From Prevotella sp. (GTDB lineage Bacteria > Bacteroidota > Bacteroidia > Bacteroidales > Bacteroidaceae), in the NCBI GenBank assembly GCA_017471245.1, contig JAFUVB010000047.1:24835-88834 (forward strand): a stretch of DNA of 64,000 nt, given 5' to 3'. This document shows, piece after piece, positions 1-9,017 of the stretch. Within the stretch, counting starts at the first letter, position 1. Every line of letters begins with the position of its first letter. The notes below the pieces were generated by a model, which saw nothing but the letters and a program-made list of their open reading frames with translations, ran no database searches and was not told the origin of the DNA. The translations under genes and the position numbers were made by a program.

Positions 1-66
1 CAGTATTGGGGACCGTCGGAGGTGTGCGACCAGCCCACAATGACACTTGCCCTTGAGCAGATGTAA
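1..66 (+). CDS. C-terminal end of an unidentified protein
   Basis: The window opens inside a reading frame that runs 21 codons to a TAA at 64-66 and ends in LALEQM. A strong hairpin terminator follows 14 bases later, which supports this as a real gene end. The fragment is too short to assign a family. The following gene has the same orientation but lies beyond the terminator, so it is probably a separate transcription unit. Confidence 0.55.
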   Translation, partial: QYWGPSEVCDQPTMTLALEQM

Positions 67-80
67 TCAATTGCTACAGA

Positions 81-124
81 GGAAAGTGGTCCGCAATCGT
101 ATGTCTACGGACCACTTTCCTTTT
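81..124 (+). terminator. Rho-independent terminator
   Basis: A perfect 13 bp inverted repeat (GGAAAGTGGTCCG at 81-93 and its complement at 108-120) encloses a 14-base loop and is followed by TTTTC. It lies just after the stop codon of the partial gene. Confidence 0.85.
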
Positions 125-161
125 CATCAATTAATAATCCAACCATGATCAACAACCAGTC

Positions 162-989
162 ATGACGGCAAAAAAGCATGCATCCAAAAAGTCTTCTTCC
201 CGGCGCAAGTCGAAAAAAGGCATTCTCAACCGCTATCCCAAATGGGCATGGTGGGCGGGAGGCATTTCTGTCGTGGCTATCTATGTATGGCTGTTCTATT
301 ATTTCTTCGTCGGTCCTTACGGCTTTCGGTGGCGCGCCATCTACGGTGATGCCAAATACCCCGACGGGTATGAGATTCGCGGCATCGACATCAGCCATTA
401 TCAGGGCAAGATAGATTGGGAAAAGCTGCAAGGGGCAATGATTGAAAGATGCCCCATACGCTTCATCATGATCAAGGCAACAGAGGGTTCATCAAGGTTA
501 GACGAAAACTTTAACGATAATTTCCGTAACGCATTGGATTACGGATTTATACGTGGCGCATATCATTTCTGGAGCAATCATTCGTCAGCACGCGATCAGG
601 CATATTTCTTCCTCAAGAAAGCCAAGCTCAAGGAGGGCGATCTGCCGCCCGTGCTCGATGTGGAACACAAACCGAAAGACATGTCGGTGGAAGACTTCCA
701 GCGCGAGGTGCTCACCTGGCTTCATATCGTTGAAGACAAATATCACGTGAAGCCCATCATCTATACCTATTATAAGTTCAAGATGAAATATCTCGGTACG
801 CCTGTGTTCGACGACTATCCCTACTGGATAGCCCACTATTATGTGGACAAAGTGGAGTATCAAGGCGAGTGGAAATTCTGGCAGCACACCGACGCAGGCC
901 GCCTTCCGGGCATCAAGGGATATGTGGACTTCAACCTTTATAACGGCAGCTACTACGACTTGAAGCAGCTTTGCATCGGCGGAAAATAA
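162..989 (+). CDS. GH25 family lysozyme (muramidase), membrane anchored
   Basis: The 275-residue protein has a basic Lys/Arg-rich N-terminus, one membrane segment at about residues 30-50, then a glycoside hydrolase family 25 domain at about 72-265. Family motifs are visible: GIDISHYQG with D76, IKATEG, RGAYHFW, LDVEH with D166 and E168, YWIAHY and D256. GH25 enzymes cleave the beta-1,4 bond between MurNAc and GlcNAc in peptidoglycan. The N-terminal anchor suggests a catalytic domain facing the periplasm, either for wall remodelling or competitor killing. The start at 162 precedes the basic stretch typical of type II membrane anchors. Confidence 0.9.
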   Translation: MTAKKHASKKSSSRRKSKKGILNRYPKWAWWAGGISVVAIYVWLFYYFFVGPYGFRWRAIYGDAKYPDGYEIRGIDISHYQGKIDWEKLQGAMIERCPIRFIMIKATEGSSRLDENFNDNFRNALDYGFIRGAYHFWSNHSSARDQAYFFLKKAKLKEGDLPPVLDVEHKPKDMSVEDFQREVLTWLHIVEDKYHVKPIIYTYYKFKMKYLGTPVFDDYPYWIAHYYVDKVEYQGEWKFWQHTDAGRLPGIKGYVDFNLYNGSYYDLKQLCIGGK

Positions 990-1182
990 ACCCGCCAAAC
1001 CGTGAACCATCAAACGGTGAACAGTTAGCCCATCAGCACTGAGCCGAGAACTGTCTTGCGGGATGATTTCTGACGTCCTCGTAACAGAAATTGAATGTTC
1101 AGATTCTTTACTCTCTCCTTGCATTAAAATCAATATCTTTGTGCACCTGCGCTTATAATGCTGAAAATCAGAGGGTTTATAG

Positions 1183-1482
1183 AAATTTATCCCGCACCCG
1201 CTGCGACACCTGCTGCGTCACCTGCTGCGTAATCTTCTGACAAGATTTTGTAAAAAATATTCATTAATCTGTAATTTGTACCTCAAGAACAGCTCTTACC
1301 AGAACGTCTTTGTATCGCAATGATCAATGGTATCATCTGTAATATGTACCTCAAGAGCGGCTCTTACCAGAACGTATTTGGAGCGCATTGATCAATGGTT
1401 CTCGGATTTCTTTACAAATTCGTGTCAGAAGATTACGCAGCAGGTGACGCAGCGGGTGTCGCAGCGGGTGCGGGATAAATTT
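1183..1482. repeat. Large inverted-repeat element with internal direct repeat (copy 1)
   Basis: Two 72-base arms (1183-1254 and 1411-1482) are inverted copies of each other with about three mismatches. They contain a 12-base theme, GACGCAGCAGGT with variants, repeated three times, next to TTTATCCCGCACCC. The space between them is filled by two direct copies of a 68-base unit starting at 1267 and 1335, each containing CTCTTACCAGAACGT. No credible gene lies in 990-1878. Related arms occur at 20282-20690 and 37027-37345. Confidence 0.8.
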
Positions 1483-1657
1483 GTGTAAATACTTGATTGT
1501 CAATAATTTGTGCGAGGTGTCGTTATAAAGTCTTTTTTAAGGTAGGAGGGGAGTAATAATCTTTTACAAACGAACCTTGCATTCATCCTTCCACAAGCAA
1601 GCTGCCAAACTTTTAAATATTCTTCATCATCGTTGAAAACTAATGTCTCACCAAATA

Positions 1658-1757
1658 AAACCTATGTTCTCATCCCTCAATACCTATGGTTTCATTGCGT
1701 GAAACCTATGTTCTTATCCCTCAAAACCTAAGGTTTCATCGCAAGAAACCTATCATG
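1658..1757. repeat. 22-bp-period tandem repeat, 4.5 units
   Basis: Units begin at 1658, 1680, 1702, 1724 and 1746, each starting AAACCTA or a close variant. Odd and even units differ (TGTTCTCATCCCTCA type and TGGTTTCATTGCGTG type), giving a 44-base higher-order repeat. The core AAACCTATG also occurs in the arrays at 20062-20215 and 37480-37567. Confidence 0.8.
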
Positions 1758-1862
1758 AAACATCCGTTTAATCCGTGAAATCCGTTGTTTTGGTATAAGA
1801 TAAGAATCCGTTGTTTTGATAGAAGATGAAAAACCGTTGTTTTTATAAAGACAATCGTGTTC
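1755..1862 (-). repeat. Dispersed 3'-flanking repeat with AACAACGGAT iterons (copy 1)
   Basis: Read on the minus strand, the sequence after the prmA stop codon contains GATGAACAC and then repeated CAAAACAACGGAT motifs separated by TTATCTTATAC, ending in ACGGATGTTTC. A clearly related copy in the opposite orientation follows the stop codon of the pseudouridine synthase at 26094-26225. The two copies align over roughly 100 bases. Confidence 0.7.
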
Positions 1863-1878
1863 ATCTGTTCCTTTCCGG

Positions 1879-2769
1879 TCAGTGGTTTTCCTTGGAGAAA
1901 CAGAGCATGCACCAGTTGTTGTTGCTTGCTGTCTTTATCAGGCGCATGCCGAGTTCGCCAGCTTTTTCGGCAATCTTCATGCCGTCTTCCACATAGTAGC
2001 CGCTGAGTATCAGTATGCTGTCGATGCTCATCACGTCTTTGAAGTGCGGCATGTCGGCAAGAAGGATGTTGCGGTTGATGTTTGCCAGCACCACGTCGAA
2101 CACCCCGCTGACGTGGGAGAGCACGTTGGCATCGCCCAGAAGCACCTCCACGTTGTCCACCCCGTTCAGTTTGCAGTTGTGCCTTGTGTTTTCCACGCTC
2201 CATTCGTCTATGTCGTAGCCCAGCACACTGTCAGCTCCGCACTTCGAGGCGATGATGGATAGGATTCCCGTTCCGCATCCGCAGTCGAGCACGCGCTTGC
2301 CTTTCAGGTCCATGTCTAATAGTGCCGATGCAATCATCTGTGTGGTTTCGTGCGTGCCGGTGCCGAAAGCCTGGCGGGCATCGATAACAATGTCGATGCA
2401 GGATGGCTGATTGTCGGCTACGGCGTGGCGCGGATCATGAATCACGCAGCGGTTGTTGATGATGATTGGCTCAAATCCGCCTTCTTCCCAGCTGGCGTTC
2501 CAGTCTTTGTCTTCGGCGTCGCCGATGGTGTAATCCACCCGTATGCCCTCCATGGGGAACGCTTCCATCTGCTGGCGCAGCATGTCTTTGTCTAAGAGCG
2601 ATGTCTGCGCATAGCCGTTGAGCCCCTCGCCGGTTTCCTCAAACGACTCGCATCCTGCCTCACCTGCCAGTTGCGCAACGATGTCTCTTGCTGTCTCCAT
2701 CAGCATATCATCGGTCTTGGCATCACTGTCAGCCGCCGATATTTTGAAAATTACTTCGTAATATTTCAT
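1879..2769 (-). CDS. prmA: Ribosomal protein L11 methyltransferase
   Basis: The 296-residue protein has the PrmA layout: an N-terminal substrate-binding domain (about 1-120) and a class I SAM-dependent methyltransferase domain. Diagnostic motifs are FGTGTHETT, the SAM motif I LDCGCGTGILS, GYDIDEWSVENT, and LANINRNIL in place of the catalytic NPP-type loop. PrmA trimethylates ribosomal protein L11 in the cytoplasm. It is a single-gene unit with a minus-strand promoter just upstream. A dispersed repeat follows its stop codon. Confidence 0.93.
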   Translation of the reverse strand: MKYYEVIFKISAADSDAKTDDMLMETARDIVAQLAGEAGCESFEETGEGLNGYAQTSLLDKDMLRQQMEAFPMEGIRVDYTIGDAEDKDWNASWEEGGFEPIIINNRCVIHDPRHAVADNQPSCIDIVIDARQAFGTGTHETTQMIASALLDMDLKGKRVLDCGCGTGILSIIASKCGADSVLGYDIDEWSVENTRHNCKLNGVDNVEVLLGDANVLSHVSGVFDVVLANINRNILLADMPHFKDVMSIDSILILSGYYVEDGMKIAEKAGELGMRLIKTASNNNWCMLCFSKENH

Positions 2770-2789
2770 TTTCTTTGTTAAATTTGCTA

Positions 2790-2797
2790 CAAAAGTA
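2790..2797 (-). promoter_or_regulatory. -7 box of prmA promoter
   Basis: On the minus strand the sequence reads TACTTTTG, matching the Bacteroidetes TAnnTTTG box, 20 bases upstream of the prmA ATG. Confidence 0.65.
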
Positions 2798-2863
2798 TAA
2801 AAAAATAGGGAAAATCCTATGTATCATTAGGGAAATTCCTTAAATTTGCAGTAAAATTAATAG

Positions 2864-2871
2864 TAATTTTG
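2864..2871 (+). promoter_or_regulatory. -7 box upstream of the WYDPWY-rich protein
   Basis: TAATTTTG matches TAnnTTTG and lies 28 bases before the ATG at 2900. A TTTG at 2845 is a possible -33 box but its spacing of 15 is short. Confidence 0.55.
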
Positions 2872-2899
2872 CATCGTGACATAATAAAATGAGCAAAAA

Positions 2900-3847
2900 A
2901 TGAAAAGATTTGTACTTTTAGCAGTCCTTGTAAGTGCTCTGCCAATCGCAATGATGGCACAGGACGACCTTTATTTCACCCCGAAGAAGAGTGTGAAAAA
3001 GGCAGCAAGCACTTATGAAAAGATTGACGACAGCCCTGTTTATCACAGCGGTAGCAATCGAAATGTCGATGAGTATAATCGTCGCGGCAAATTCGGCAGC
3101 TATTTCCAGAAGATCGGCACTGATTCTTTGGGGAACGACATCATCGAATTCCATTCCAGCAAAGAGGATATCACCGACACGATGGCAGTCTATCCCGGAA
3201 CAAAAGTGCAATTCGACGAGGAGGATGACTATGCTTACAGCCGCCGCCTGAGCCGTTTCGACGACTATTACTGGTATGATCCCTGGTTCTACAGCTACTA
3301 CGGCTTCGGTCCGTATTGGCGCGCACGCTACTACGGATGGTATGATCCATGGTATGATCCGTGGTATTACGGAGGCTGGTACGGCAGTTGGTACGGCTGG
3401 TATGATCCCTGGTTCTACGGTCATTATGGCTGGGGCTATCCCTATCGCTACTGGGGCTGGGGCGGATACTATAACAGCTGGTATACACCTTCTTATTATG
3501 TGAGCTACGGCAACGGAGTAACCGGAACGCGCAATCATGGATTAGTGACTCGCGGAAGCACCACCACACCACGCGGCAATTTCGGAGGCTATCGAGGAAA
3601 CGGGCAGACCACGCGTGCCTATAACCAGTCGGAGGCAAACAGCACCCGCAGAGGCACATTCGGTGGAAACCGCTCTTCGTCGAACAGCGGTACGCGTACA
3701 TACTCTCCTTCAACCACTTCTTCACCATCGTACGGTGGCGGCAGCTTCGGCGGATCGCGCAGCAGCGGCGGCAGTTTCGGTGGAAGCAGCGGTGGCTCTC
3801 GTAGCGGCGGCGGTGGCGGCGGCGGCCATTTCGGTGGCAGGCGATAG
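2900..3847 (+). CDS. Secreted low-complexity protein rich in Trp, Tyr and Gly
   Basis: The 315-residue product starts with a clear signal peptide (MKRFVLLAVLVSALPIAMMAQ). The middle (about 120-205) is a run of aromatic repeats such as WYDPWY and YYGWYDPW. The C-terminal third is Gly/Ser-rich, with GGSFGGS and a poly-Gly stretch before the terminal HFGGRR. The composition suggests an exported structural or surface-associated protein, but no function can be assigned from sequence. A porin gene follows downstream on the same strand. Confidence 0.75.
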   Translation: MKRFVLLAVLVSALPIAMMAQDDLYFTPKKSVKKAASTYEKIDDSPVYHSGSNRNVDEYNRRGKFGSYFQKIGTDSLGNDIIEFHSSKEDITDTMAVYPGTKVQFDEEDDYAYSRRLSRFDDYYWYDPWFYSYYGFGPYWRARYYGWYDPWYDPWYYGGWYGSWYGWYDPWFYGHYGWGYPYRYWGWGGYYNSWYTPSYYVSYGNGVTGTRNHGLVTRGSTTTPRGNFGGYRGNGQTTRAYNQSEANSTRRGTFGGNRSSSNSGTRTYSPSTTSSPSYGGGSFGGSRSSGGSFGGSSGGSRSGGGGGGGHFGGRR

Positions 3848-3886
3848 TCTTCCGCCGTGGAGCAACGCCACGGGATTCAAGTTTTC

Positions 3887-3921
3887 GGCGGTTCGCCCCT
3901 TCCCGAAAGGGGCGATGCGCC
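3887..3921. other. Strong GC hairpin between secreted protein and porin
   Basis: GGCG and CGCCCCTT pair with AAGGGGCG and CGCC around a short loop. There is no T-run after it, so it may be a processing or stability hairpin rather than an intrinsic terminator. Confidence 0.45.
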
Positions 3922-4003
3922 AAGCGAAACTTCAGTAAGAATAAGTTAAACAGTGCATGTCGCGGATCGCGGCGATGCAATCAAAAACATAACAAAAGTA
4001 ACT

Positions 4004-5575
4004 ATGAAGAAATTATTGGTGATAGCTGCTTTCTCATTGGCTGTATTGCCGATGGCAGCACAGGAGACATACGAGAATGCCGCAGTAGCAACTCAAGACT
4101 TGAACGGTAGTGCGCGCTACGTGGGAATGGGCGGTGCCATGGAAGCACTCGGTGCCGACATATCCACCATCGGCACCAATCCTGCCGGTATAGGTTTGTT
4201 CCGCCACTCCATGGTGAGCGCTTCCATGGGCATGCTGAGCCAGCAGGGAGCGAAGACTTACGGCATTGCCGACAAGAATAAGGTGAGTTTCGACCAGGTG
4301 GGCTTCGTCTATGCCCGCCAAACCGGCGAGAACTCGTTCATGAACTTAGGTTTCAACTATCACAAGAGTCGCAACTTCAGCCAGATAGTCTCGGCTGCCG
4401 ACCGCCTGAGCGGTGCATCGTCGAACAAACTGTCGTATATCAAGGGCGATCTGGGGCTTCTCGGTCTGCAGTACAGTAATTCAGAGTGGTTGGGAAACAG
4501 CAATGCCTTCAACCAGATTGACTATCTGAACTACAATGCGCTGATGTATGACGAGGATGATGATACATTCTACTACAACGAAGCCAACGGCTATACCTTC
4601 AACAACGGTGTGAAAGGGCATGTGAATGATTTCGACTTCAACATCAGCGGCAACATCAACGACAAGGTGTTCCTCGGTTTTACCGTCGGCATCAAGGATG
4701 TTGACTATCAGAAATATAGCGAATATTCCGAAAGCCTGCTCACCGGTCGCGGCGATCCAGTGGGTAATGTGATTATCAAGGACAGTCGCACCATCGAAGG
4801 AACGGGTTTCGACATCAAGGCTGGTGTGACCTTCCGTCCTATTGAGGAATCTCCCTTCCGCATCGCATTGTATGTTCACACGCCGACATGGTATGACTTG
4901 AAGACCAGCAACTATACAACGCTGACCAACAACTCCACCGTGGGACTCTATAACAACGGCTATTCAGAAGAAAGATATGACTTCAAGCTCTATACTCCGT
5001 GGAAGTTCGGTGCCTCTGTAGGTCATACATTCGGCTCTTCGCTTGCCATTGGCGCCACCTACGAGTTTGCTGACTATGCGCATCTCGACAGTCGCGTGAA
5101 CACGGGAGAGAGCTACGACTGGTATTATGATACCTATACAGAGTCGAGCGAGCACGATTTTGCGATGAACGACCATACCAAGCAGTGCCTCAATGGTGTG
5201 CATACGCTGAAGGTGGGTGCAGAACTGAAGGCCGACGAAAACTTCGCAGTGCGCTTGGGATATAATTTCATCAGCCCGATGTACAGCAAAGATGCCTACA
5301 AGGATGGCAGCATCGACAGTCCGGGATCCTACTACGCTTCGTCTACCGACTATACCAACTGGAAAGCAACCAACCGTATCACGGCAGGTATCGGCTACAA
5401 CATCGGCAAGCTGAGCATGGATCTGGCTTACCAGTATACCGCTCAGAGCGGCGATTTCAGTCCTTTCATGAACTATTGGGATGATACGGATCGCACGATG
5501 GACAATGTCTGCAACAGCGTGAAGGTTGACAACAACCGCCATCAGCTGCTGTTCACGCTCGGCTATCATTTCTAA
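4004..5575 (+). CDS. OmpP1/FadL-family outer membrane transporter
   Basis: The start at 4004 was chosen because it opens a signal peptide (MKKLLVIAAFSLAVLPMAAQ); an in-frame ATG 51 bases upstream would spoil it. The mature 503-residue protein shows the FadL-type N-terminal signature YVGMGGAMEALGADISTIG followed by TNPAGIGLFR. It then alternates aromatic beta-strands through to the terminal LLFTLGYHF, ending in Phe as outer-membrane barrels do. Members move hydrophobic compounds across the outer membrane; the substrate here cannot be told. Confidence 0.82.
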   Translation: MKKLLVIAAFSLAVLPMAAQETYENAAVATQDLNGSARYVGMGGAMEALGADISTIGTNPAGIGLFRHSMVSASMGMLSQQGAKTYGIADKNKVSFDQVGFVYARQTGENSFMNLGFNYHKSRNFSQIVSAADRLSGASSNKLSYIKGDLGLLGLQYSNSEWLGNSNAFNQIDYLNYNALMYDEDDDTFYYNEANGYTFNNGVKGHVNDFDFNISGNINDKVFLGFTVGIKDVDYQKYSEYSESLLTGRGDPVGNVIIKDSRTIEGTGFDIKAGVTFRPIEESPFRIALYVHTPTWYDLKTSNYTTLTNNSTVGLYNNGYSEERYDFKLYTPWKFGASVGHTFGSSLAIGATYEFADYAHLDSRVNTGESYDWYYDTYTESSEHDFAMNDHTKQCLNGVHTLKVGAELKADENFAVRLGYNFISPMYSKDAYKDGSIDSPGSYYASSTDYTNWKATNRITAGIGYNIGKLSMDLAYQYTAQSGDFSPFMNYWDDTDRTMDNVCNSVKVDNNRHQLLFTLGYHF

Positions 5576-5651
5576 ACAGCCGGCACGAAATGTTCAGAAA
5601 GTTCGGCAGAGACCATGTTTGATTACTAATATTGCGCAAAGATACATATTA

Positions 5652-7136
5652 ATGAATCACATCAGAAGAATTATGATATGCAGCTGCATGCTTGTTATGG
5701 CATGCAGCTGCATTTGTGCACAGCAGAAACGGGAGTTCCGAGGTGCGTGGATACAGGCTGTCAACGGACAGTGGGTGGGCATGAGCACACAGAAAATGCA
5801 GCAAACGCTCACATATCAGTTGGATGAACTGAAGAAAGACGGGGTGAATGCCATCATCTTTCAGGTGCGTCCAGAGTGTGATGCGCTCTATAACAGCCAG
5901 TTAGAACCCTGGAGCAGGTTCCTCACCGGCAAGCAGGGGCAGGCTCCATCGCCTTATTGGGATCCTCTTCAGTGGATGATCGACGAATGCCACAAGCGCG
6001 GAATGGAACTTCATGCATGGATAAACCCCTATCGGGCAAAGACAAAAACCACGAATGAACTGGCAAACAACCATGTGGCGGTGCAGCATCCTGATTGGAT
6101 ATTCCCTTACGACGGCCTGTATATCCTGAATCCCGGTATTCCTGCATGCCGCGACTATATATGCAAGGTGGTGGAAGACATCGTGAAGAGATACGATATC
6201 GACGGTCTGCACATCGACGATTATTTCTATCCTTATCCGGTTGCGGGTGTTGCCATCCCCGACAGCAAGCAGTTCCAGCAGTATAACAACGGTTTCAAGA
6301 ACATCAACGACTGGCGCCGCGACAATGTGAATATCTATATCAAGCAGATGTATGAGACAATACATCGCGTGAAGCCTTGGGTGAAGTTCGGCGTGTCACC
6401 TTTCGGCATCTACCGCAACAAAAAAAGCGATCCAAACGGCAGTGCTACCAACGGTCTTCAGAACTACGACGATCTCTATGCCGACGTGCTGATGTGGGTT
6501 AACAATGGTTGGGTTGACTATAACGTGCCTCAAATCTACTGGGAGATAGGCAACAAGGCTGCCGATTATAAGGAGCTGATTGCATGGTGGAACAGAAATG
6601 CTTCGAAACGCCTGCTTTTCATTGGCGAGGATGTGGAGAGAACGGTGAAATATAAGGATCCGCAGAATGCAAACCAGCATCAGTTGCCTGCCAAACGTGC
6701 GCTTCACAGGCAGATGCAGAACGTGAGCGGCACCGTGCTCTGGTATGCCAAGGCTGCGGTTGACAATGTGGGCAACTACGGAACGCTGCTCCGCAACAAC
6801 TATTGGCGCACTCCTGCACTTCAGCCTCAGATGAAATACATCGACGGAAAGGCTCCCAAGAAAGTGAAAAAGCCAAAGGTGATTGCCACCGACGACGGTA
6901 ATGTGCTCTTCTGGAAGGCTCCTTCAGGAAAGGGATGGAAGAACGAGGCTCGCAACTATGTGGTTTACCGTTTCGCAAAAGGTGAGCCTCTGAATATGGA
7001 TGATGCCTCACACATCGTTGCCATCACCCCCAACACCTATTATCATCTGCCGCAGCAGGCATCTGGAAGTGTCTATGTGGTGACGGCTCTCGACAGAATG
7101 AGCAACGAGAGCAAGGGTAAGAAAGCAAAGTATTGA
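5652..7136 (+). CDS. GH10-like (DUF187 type) family glycoside hydrolase, exported
   Basis: The start at 5652 opens a short Cys-rich signal peptide ending CICAQ; a longer in-frame start at 5526 overlaps the porin and is rejected. The TIM-barrel region (about 25-370 of 494) carries REFRGAWIQAV, FQVRPECDALY, HAWINPYR, the acidic loop DGLHIDDYFYPYP and PQIYWE, as in the bacterial GHL10/YngK-like family acting on glycans. A fibronectin-III-like segment (about 405-485) with VVYRF and YVVTALD follows. The likely location is the periplasm or cell surface. Confidence 0.82.
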   Translation: MNHIRRIMICSCMLVMACSCICAQQKREFRGAWIQAVNGQWVGMSTQKMQQTLTYQLDELKKDGVNAIIFQVRPECDALYNSQLEPWSRFLTGKQGQAPSPYWDPLQWMIDECHKRGMELHAWINPYRAKTKTTNELANNHVAVQHPDWIFPYDGLYILNPGIPACRDYICKVVEDIVKRYDIDGLHIDDYFYPYPVAGVAIPDSKQFQQYNNGFKNINDWRRDNVNIYIKQMYETIHRVKPWVKFGVSPFGIYRNKKSDPNGSATNGLQNYDDLYADVLMWVNNGWVDYNVPQIYWEIGNKAADYKELIAWWNRNASKRLLFIGEDVERTVKYKDPQNANQHQLPAKRALHRQMQNVSGTVLWYAKAAVDNVGNYGTLLRNNYWRTPALQPQMKYIDGKAPKKVKKPKVIATDDGNVLFWKAPSGKGWKNEARNYVVYRFAKGEPLNMDDASHIVAITPNTYYHLPQQASGSVYVVTALDRMSNESKGKKAKY

Positions 7137-7173
7137 TGCTCTGCTATAGAAAAAGGTACCCGCGAAACATCAA

Positions 7174-7239
7174 TTGATAATCAGCACAATTCTGATTGAT
7201 AATCAGCACAATTCTGATTGATAATCAGCACAATTCTGA
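7174..7239. repeat. Three exact 22-bp tandem repeats overlapping a stop codon
   Basis: TTGATAATCAGCACAATTCTGA is repeated three times without change at 7174, 7196 and 7218. The third unit overlaps the 3' end of the minus-strand ABC-F gene and encodes its last residues (SELC) and stop codon. Confidence 0.95.
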
Positions 7240-9006
7240 TAGTTCAAGCCAGCGCATGCTCTTCTCGTCTAATTCATCTTTCAGAGAGGGCAGGCGCTTG
7301 CTTTTTTCTGTGAGTTCTTCCACCGAAAGCGTGCCGCTGCATAGCTGCTCTTCAATTTTCCGCTGTTCTTCTTCCAAGGCAGCAATTTCTTTTTCCAATT
7401 GTTCGAACTCGCGTTTCTCCTTGAAACTCATGCGACGGCGGTTGTCGTTGCGGTGGGAAACCCTTTCTGCCTTGGCAGGAGCCTCGTTTTTCTGGTGCTT
7501 TTCCTCCTCGATGCTCTTCAGCGAAGCCCATTCCCGGTATTGTGTATAGTTGCCGGGGAAGTCTTTAATCACACCGTTTCCCTTGAAAACGAGCAGGTGA
7601 TCCACCACCTTATCCATGAAATAGCGGTCGTGGCTGATCACTATCACGCATCCGGGAAAGTCGGTCAGGTATTCTTCCAATATCTGGAGCGTCTGAATGT
7701 CCAGGTCATTGGTAGGCTCGTCGAGCACCAAGAAGTTGGGATTCTTCATCAAAACGGTGCAGAGATACAGCTTCCGTTTTTCGCCGCCGCTGAGCTTATA
7801 CACATAGTTGTGTTGCTGTTCGGGCGAAAAAAGGAAGAACTGCAGGAACTGTGAGGCAGAGAGATGCTTGCCGTTGCCCATGTCGATGTATTCGGCAATG
7901 TCGGTAATCACGTCGATCACTTTCTGCTGTTCGTTGAATTGAAGTCCTTCCTGCGAGAAATAACCGAAGTTCACGGTGTCGCCGATGTCGAACCTGCCCT
8001 GGTCGATGGGTTCCAGCCCGAGCAGCATCTTGATGAATGTGCTCTTTCCGGTTCCGTTGTTGCCCACGATACCCATCTTTTCATAACGCGAGAAGTTATA
8101 GTAGAAGTCTTTCGTGATTACGTTGTCTTCACCGTATTTCTTCGAAATGTACTGGCATTCGAATATTTTTGAACCGATATAAATGCCATTCGACTTGAGA
8201 CGTATTTGTCTTTCTTCTATGCGCTGCTTGGCAATCTTCTCCAGTTCATAGAAAGCCTCTTCGCGGTATCTTGCCTTGTGCCCTCTTGCCTGTGGCATTC
8301 TCCTCATCCATTCCAGCTCGCGGCGATACAGGTTGTTGGCTCTGGCAACTTCGGCTCTTGTGTTCTCAATCCTTTCCTGCCGCTTTTCAAGATAGTAGCT
8401 GTAGTTGCCGCGGTAGGTATAGATGGTTTGGTTGTCAAGTTCCAATATGATGCTGCACACCTTGTCAAGGAAAAAACGGTCGTGGGTGACCATGAGCAGT
8501 GTCTTGTTTCCGCGTGCGAGATAGCCCTCTAACCACACAATCATGTCGAGGTCGAGGTGGTTTGTGGGTTCGTCGAGGATGATCAGGTCGGGGTTTGTGA
8601 TGAGAACATTCGCCAGCGCCACGCGTTTCTGCTGCCCGCCGCTCAGCTGCTTCATGGGTTGGGCGAGGTTGCTGATCTTCAGTTGCGTCAGTATCTGCTT
8701 CGCTTTCAGCACCTTATCCTCTTCGCCCTCATGGTTGAAGCAAGCGTCGAGCACGGTATCATCAGGATTGAACACCGGTGACTGCTCAAGAAAGCCTATG
8801 CGCAAGTCCTTGCGATAGATGATGCTGCCGCTGTCGTAGCCCTCTTTGCCGGTGAGGATGGAAAGCAGGGTAGACTTTCCTGTGCCGTTTTGTGCTATCA
8901 GACCAACTTTCTGCCCTTCGGCAATGCTGAAGGATATGTTGCGGAACAGCACTTGTGCTCCGAATGATTTGGTGAGTTGTTGAACGTCAAGGTAGGGTAC
9001 GGGCAT
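7225..9006 (-). CDS. uup: ABC-F family ATPase, Uup-like
   Basis: The 593-residue protein has two ABC domains and no membrane segments. Domain 1 shows QNGTGKST, the signature LSGGQQKRVALA and ILDEPTNHLD. Domain 2 shows GNNGTGKST, LSGGEKRKLYL and VLDEPTNDLD. A charged coiled-coil tail (about 520-593) is typical of Uup. ABC-F proteins act on the ribosome, or in Uup's case also in genome stability; the symbol rests on the C-terminal coiled coil. It is co-directional with engB, 11 bases upstream, suggesting an operon. The last codons derive from a tandem repeat. Confidence 0.85.
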   Translation of the reverse strand: MPVPYLDVQQLTKSFGAQVLFRNISFSIAEGQKVGLIAQNGTGKSTLLSILTGKEGYDSGSIIYRKDLRIGFLEQSPVFNPDDTVLDACFNHEGEEDKVLKAKQILTQLKISNLAQPMKQLSGGQQKRVALANVLITNPDLIILDEPTNHLDLDMIVWLEGYLARGNKTLLMVTHDRFFLDKVCSIILELDNQTIYTYRGNYSYYLEKRQERIENTRAEVARANNLYRRELEWMRRMPQARGHKARYREEAFYELEKIAKQRIEERQIRLKSNGIYIGSKIFECQYISKKYGEDNVITKDFYYNFSRYEKMGIVGNNGTGKSTFIKMLLGLEPIDQGRFDIGDTVNFGYFSQEGLQFNEQQKVIDVITDIAEYIDMGNGKHLSASQFLQFFLFSPEQQHNYVYKLSGGEKRKLYLCTVLMKNPNFLVLDEPTNDLDIQTLQILEEYLTDFPGCVIVISHDRYFMDKVVDHLLVFKGNGVIKDFPGNYTQYREWASLKSIEEEKHQKNEAPAKAERVSHRNDNRRRMSFKEKREFEQLEKEIAALEEEQRKIEEQLCSGTLSVEELTEKSKRLPSLKDELDEKSMRWLELSELC

Positions 9007-9017
9007 CTCTCAGTGGG

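Noticed and set aside
3171-3980. 269-codon antisense frame opposite the WYDPWY-rich protein
   Set aside because: It arises from the repetitive codons of the sense gene and has no start region or domain support.
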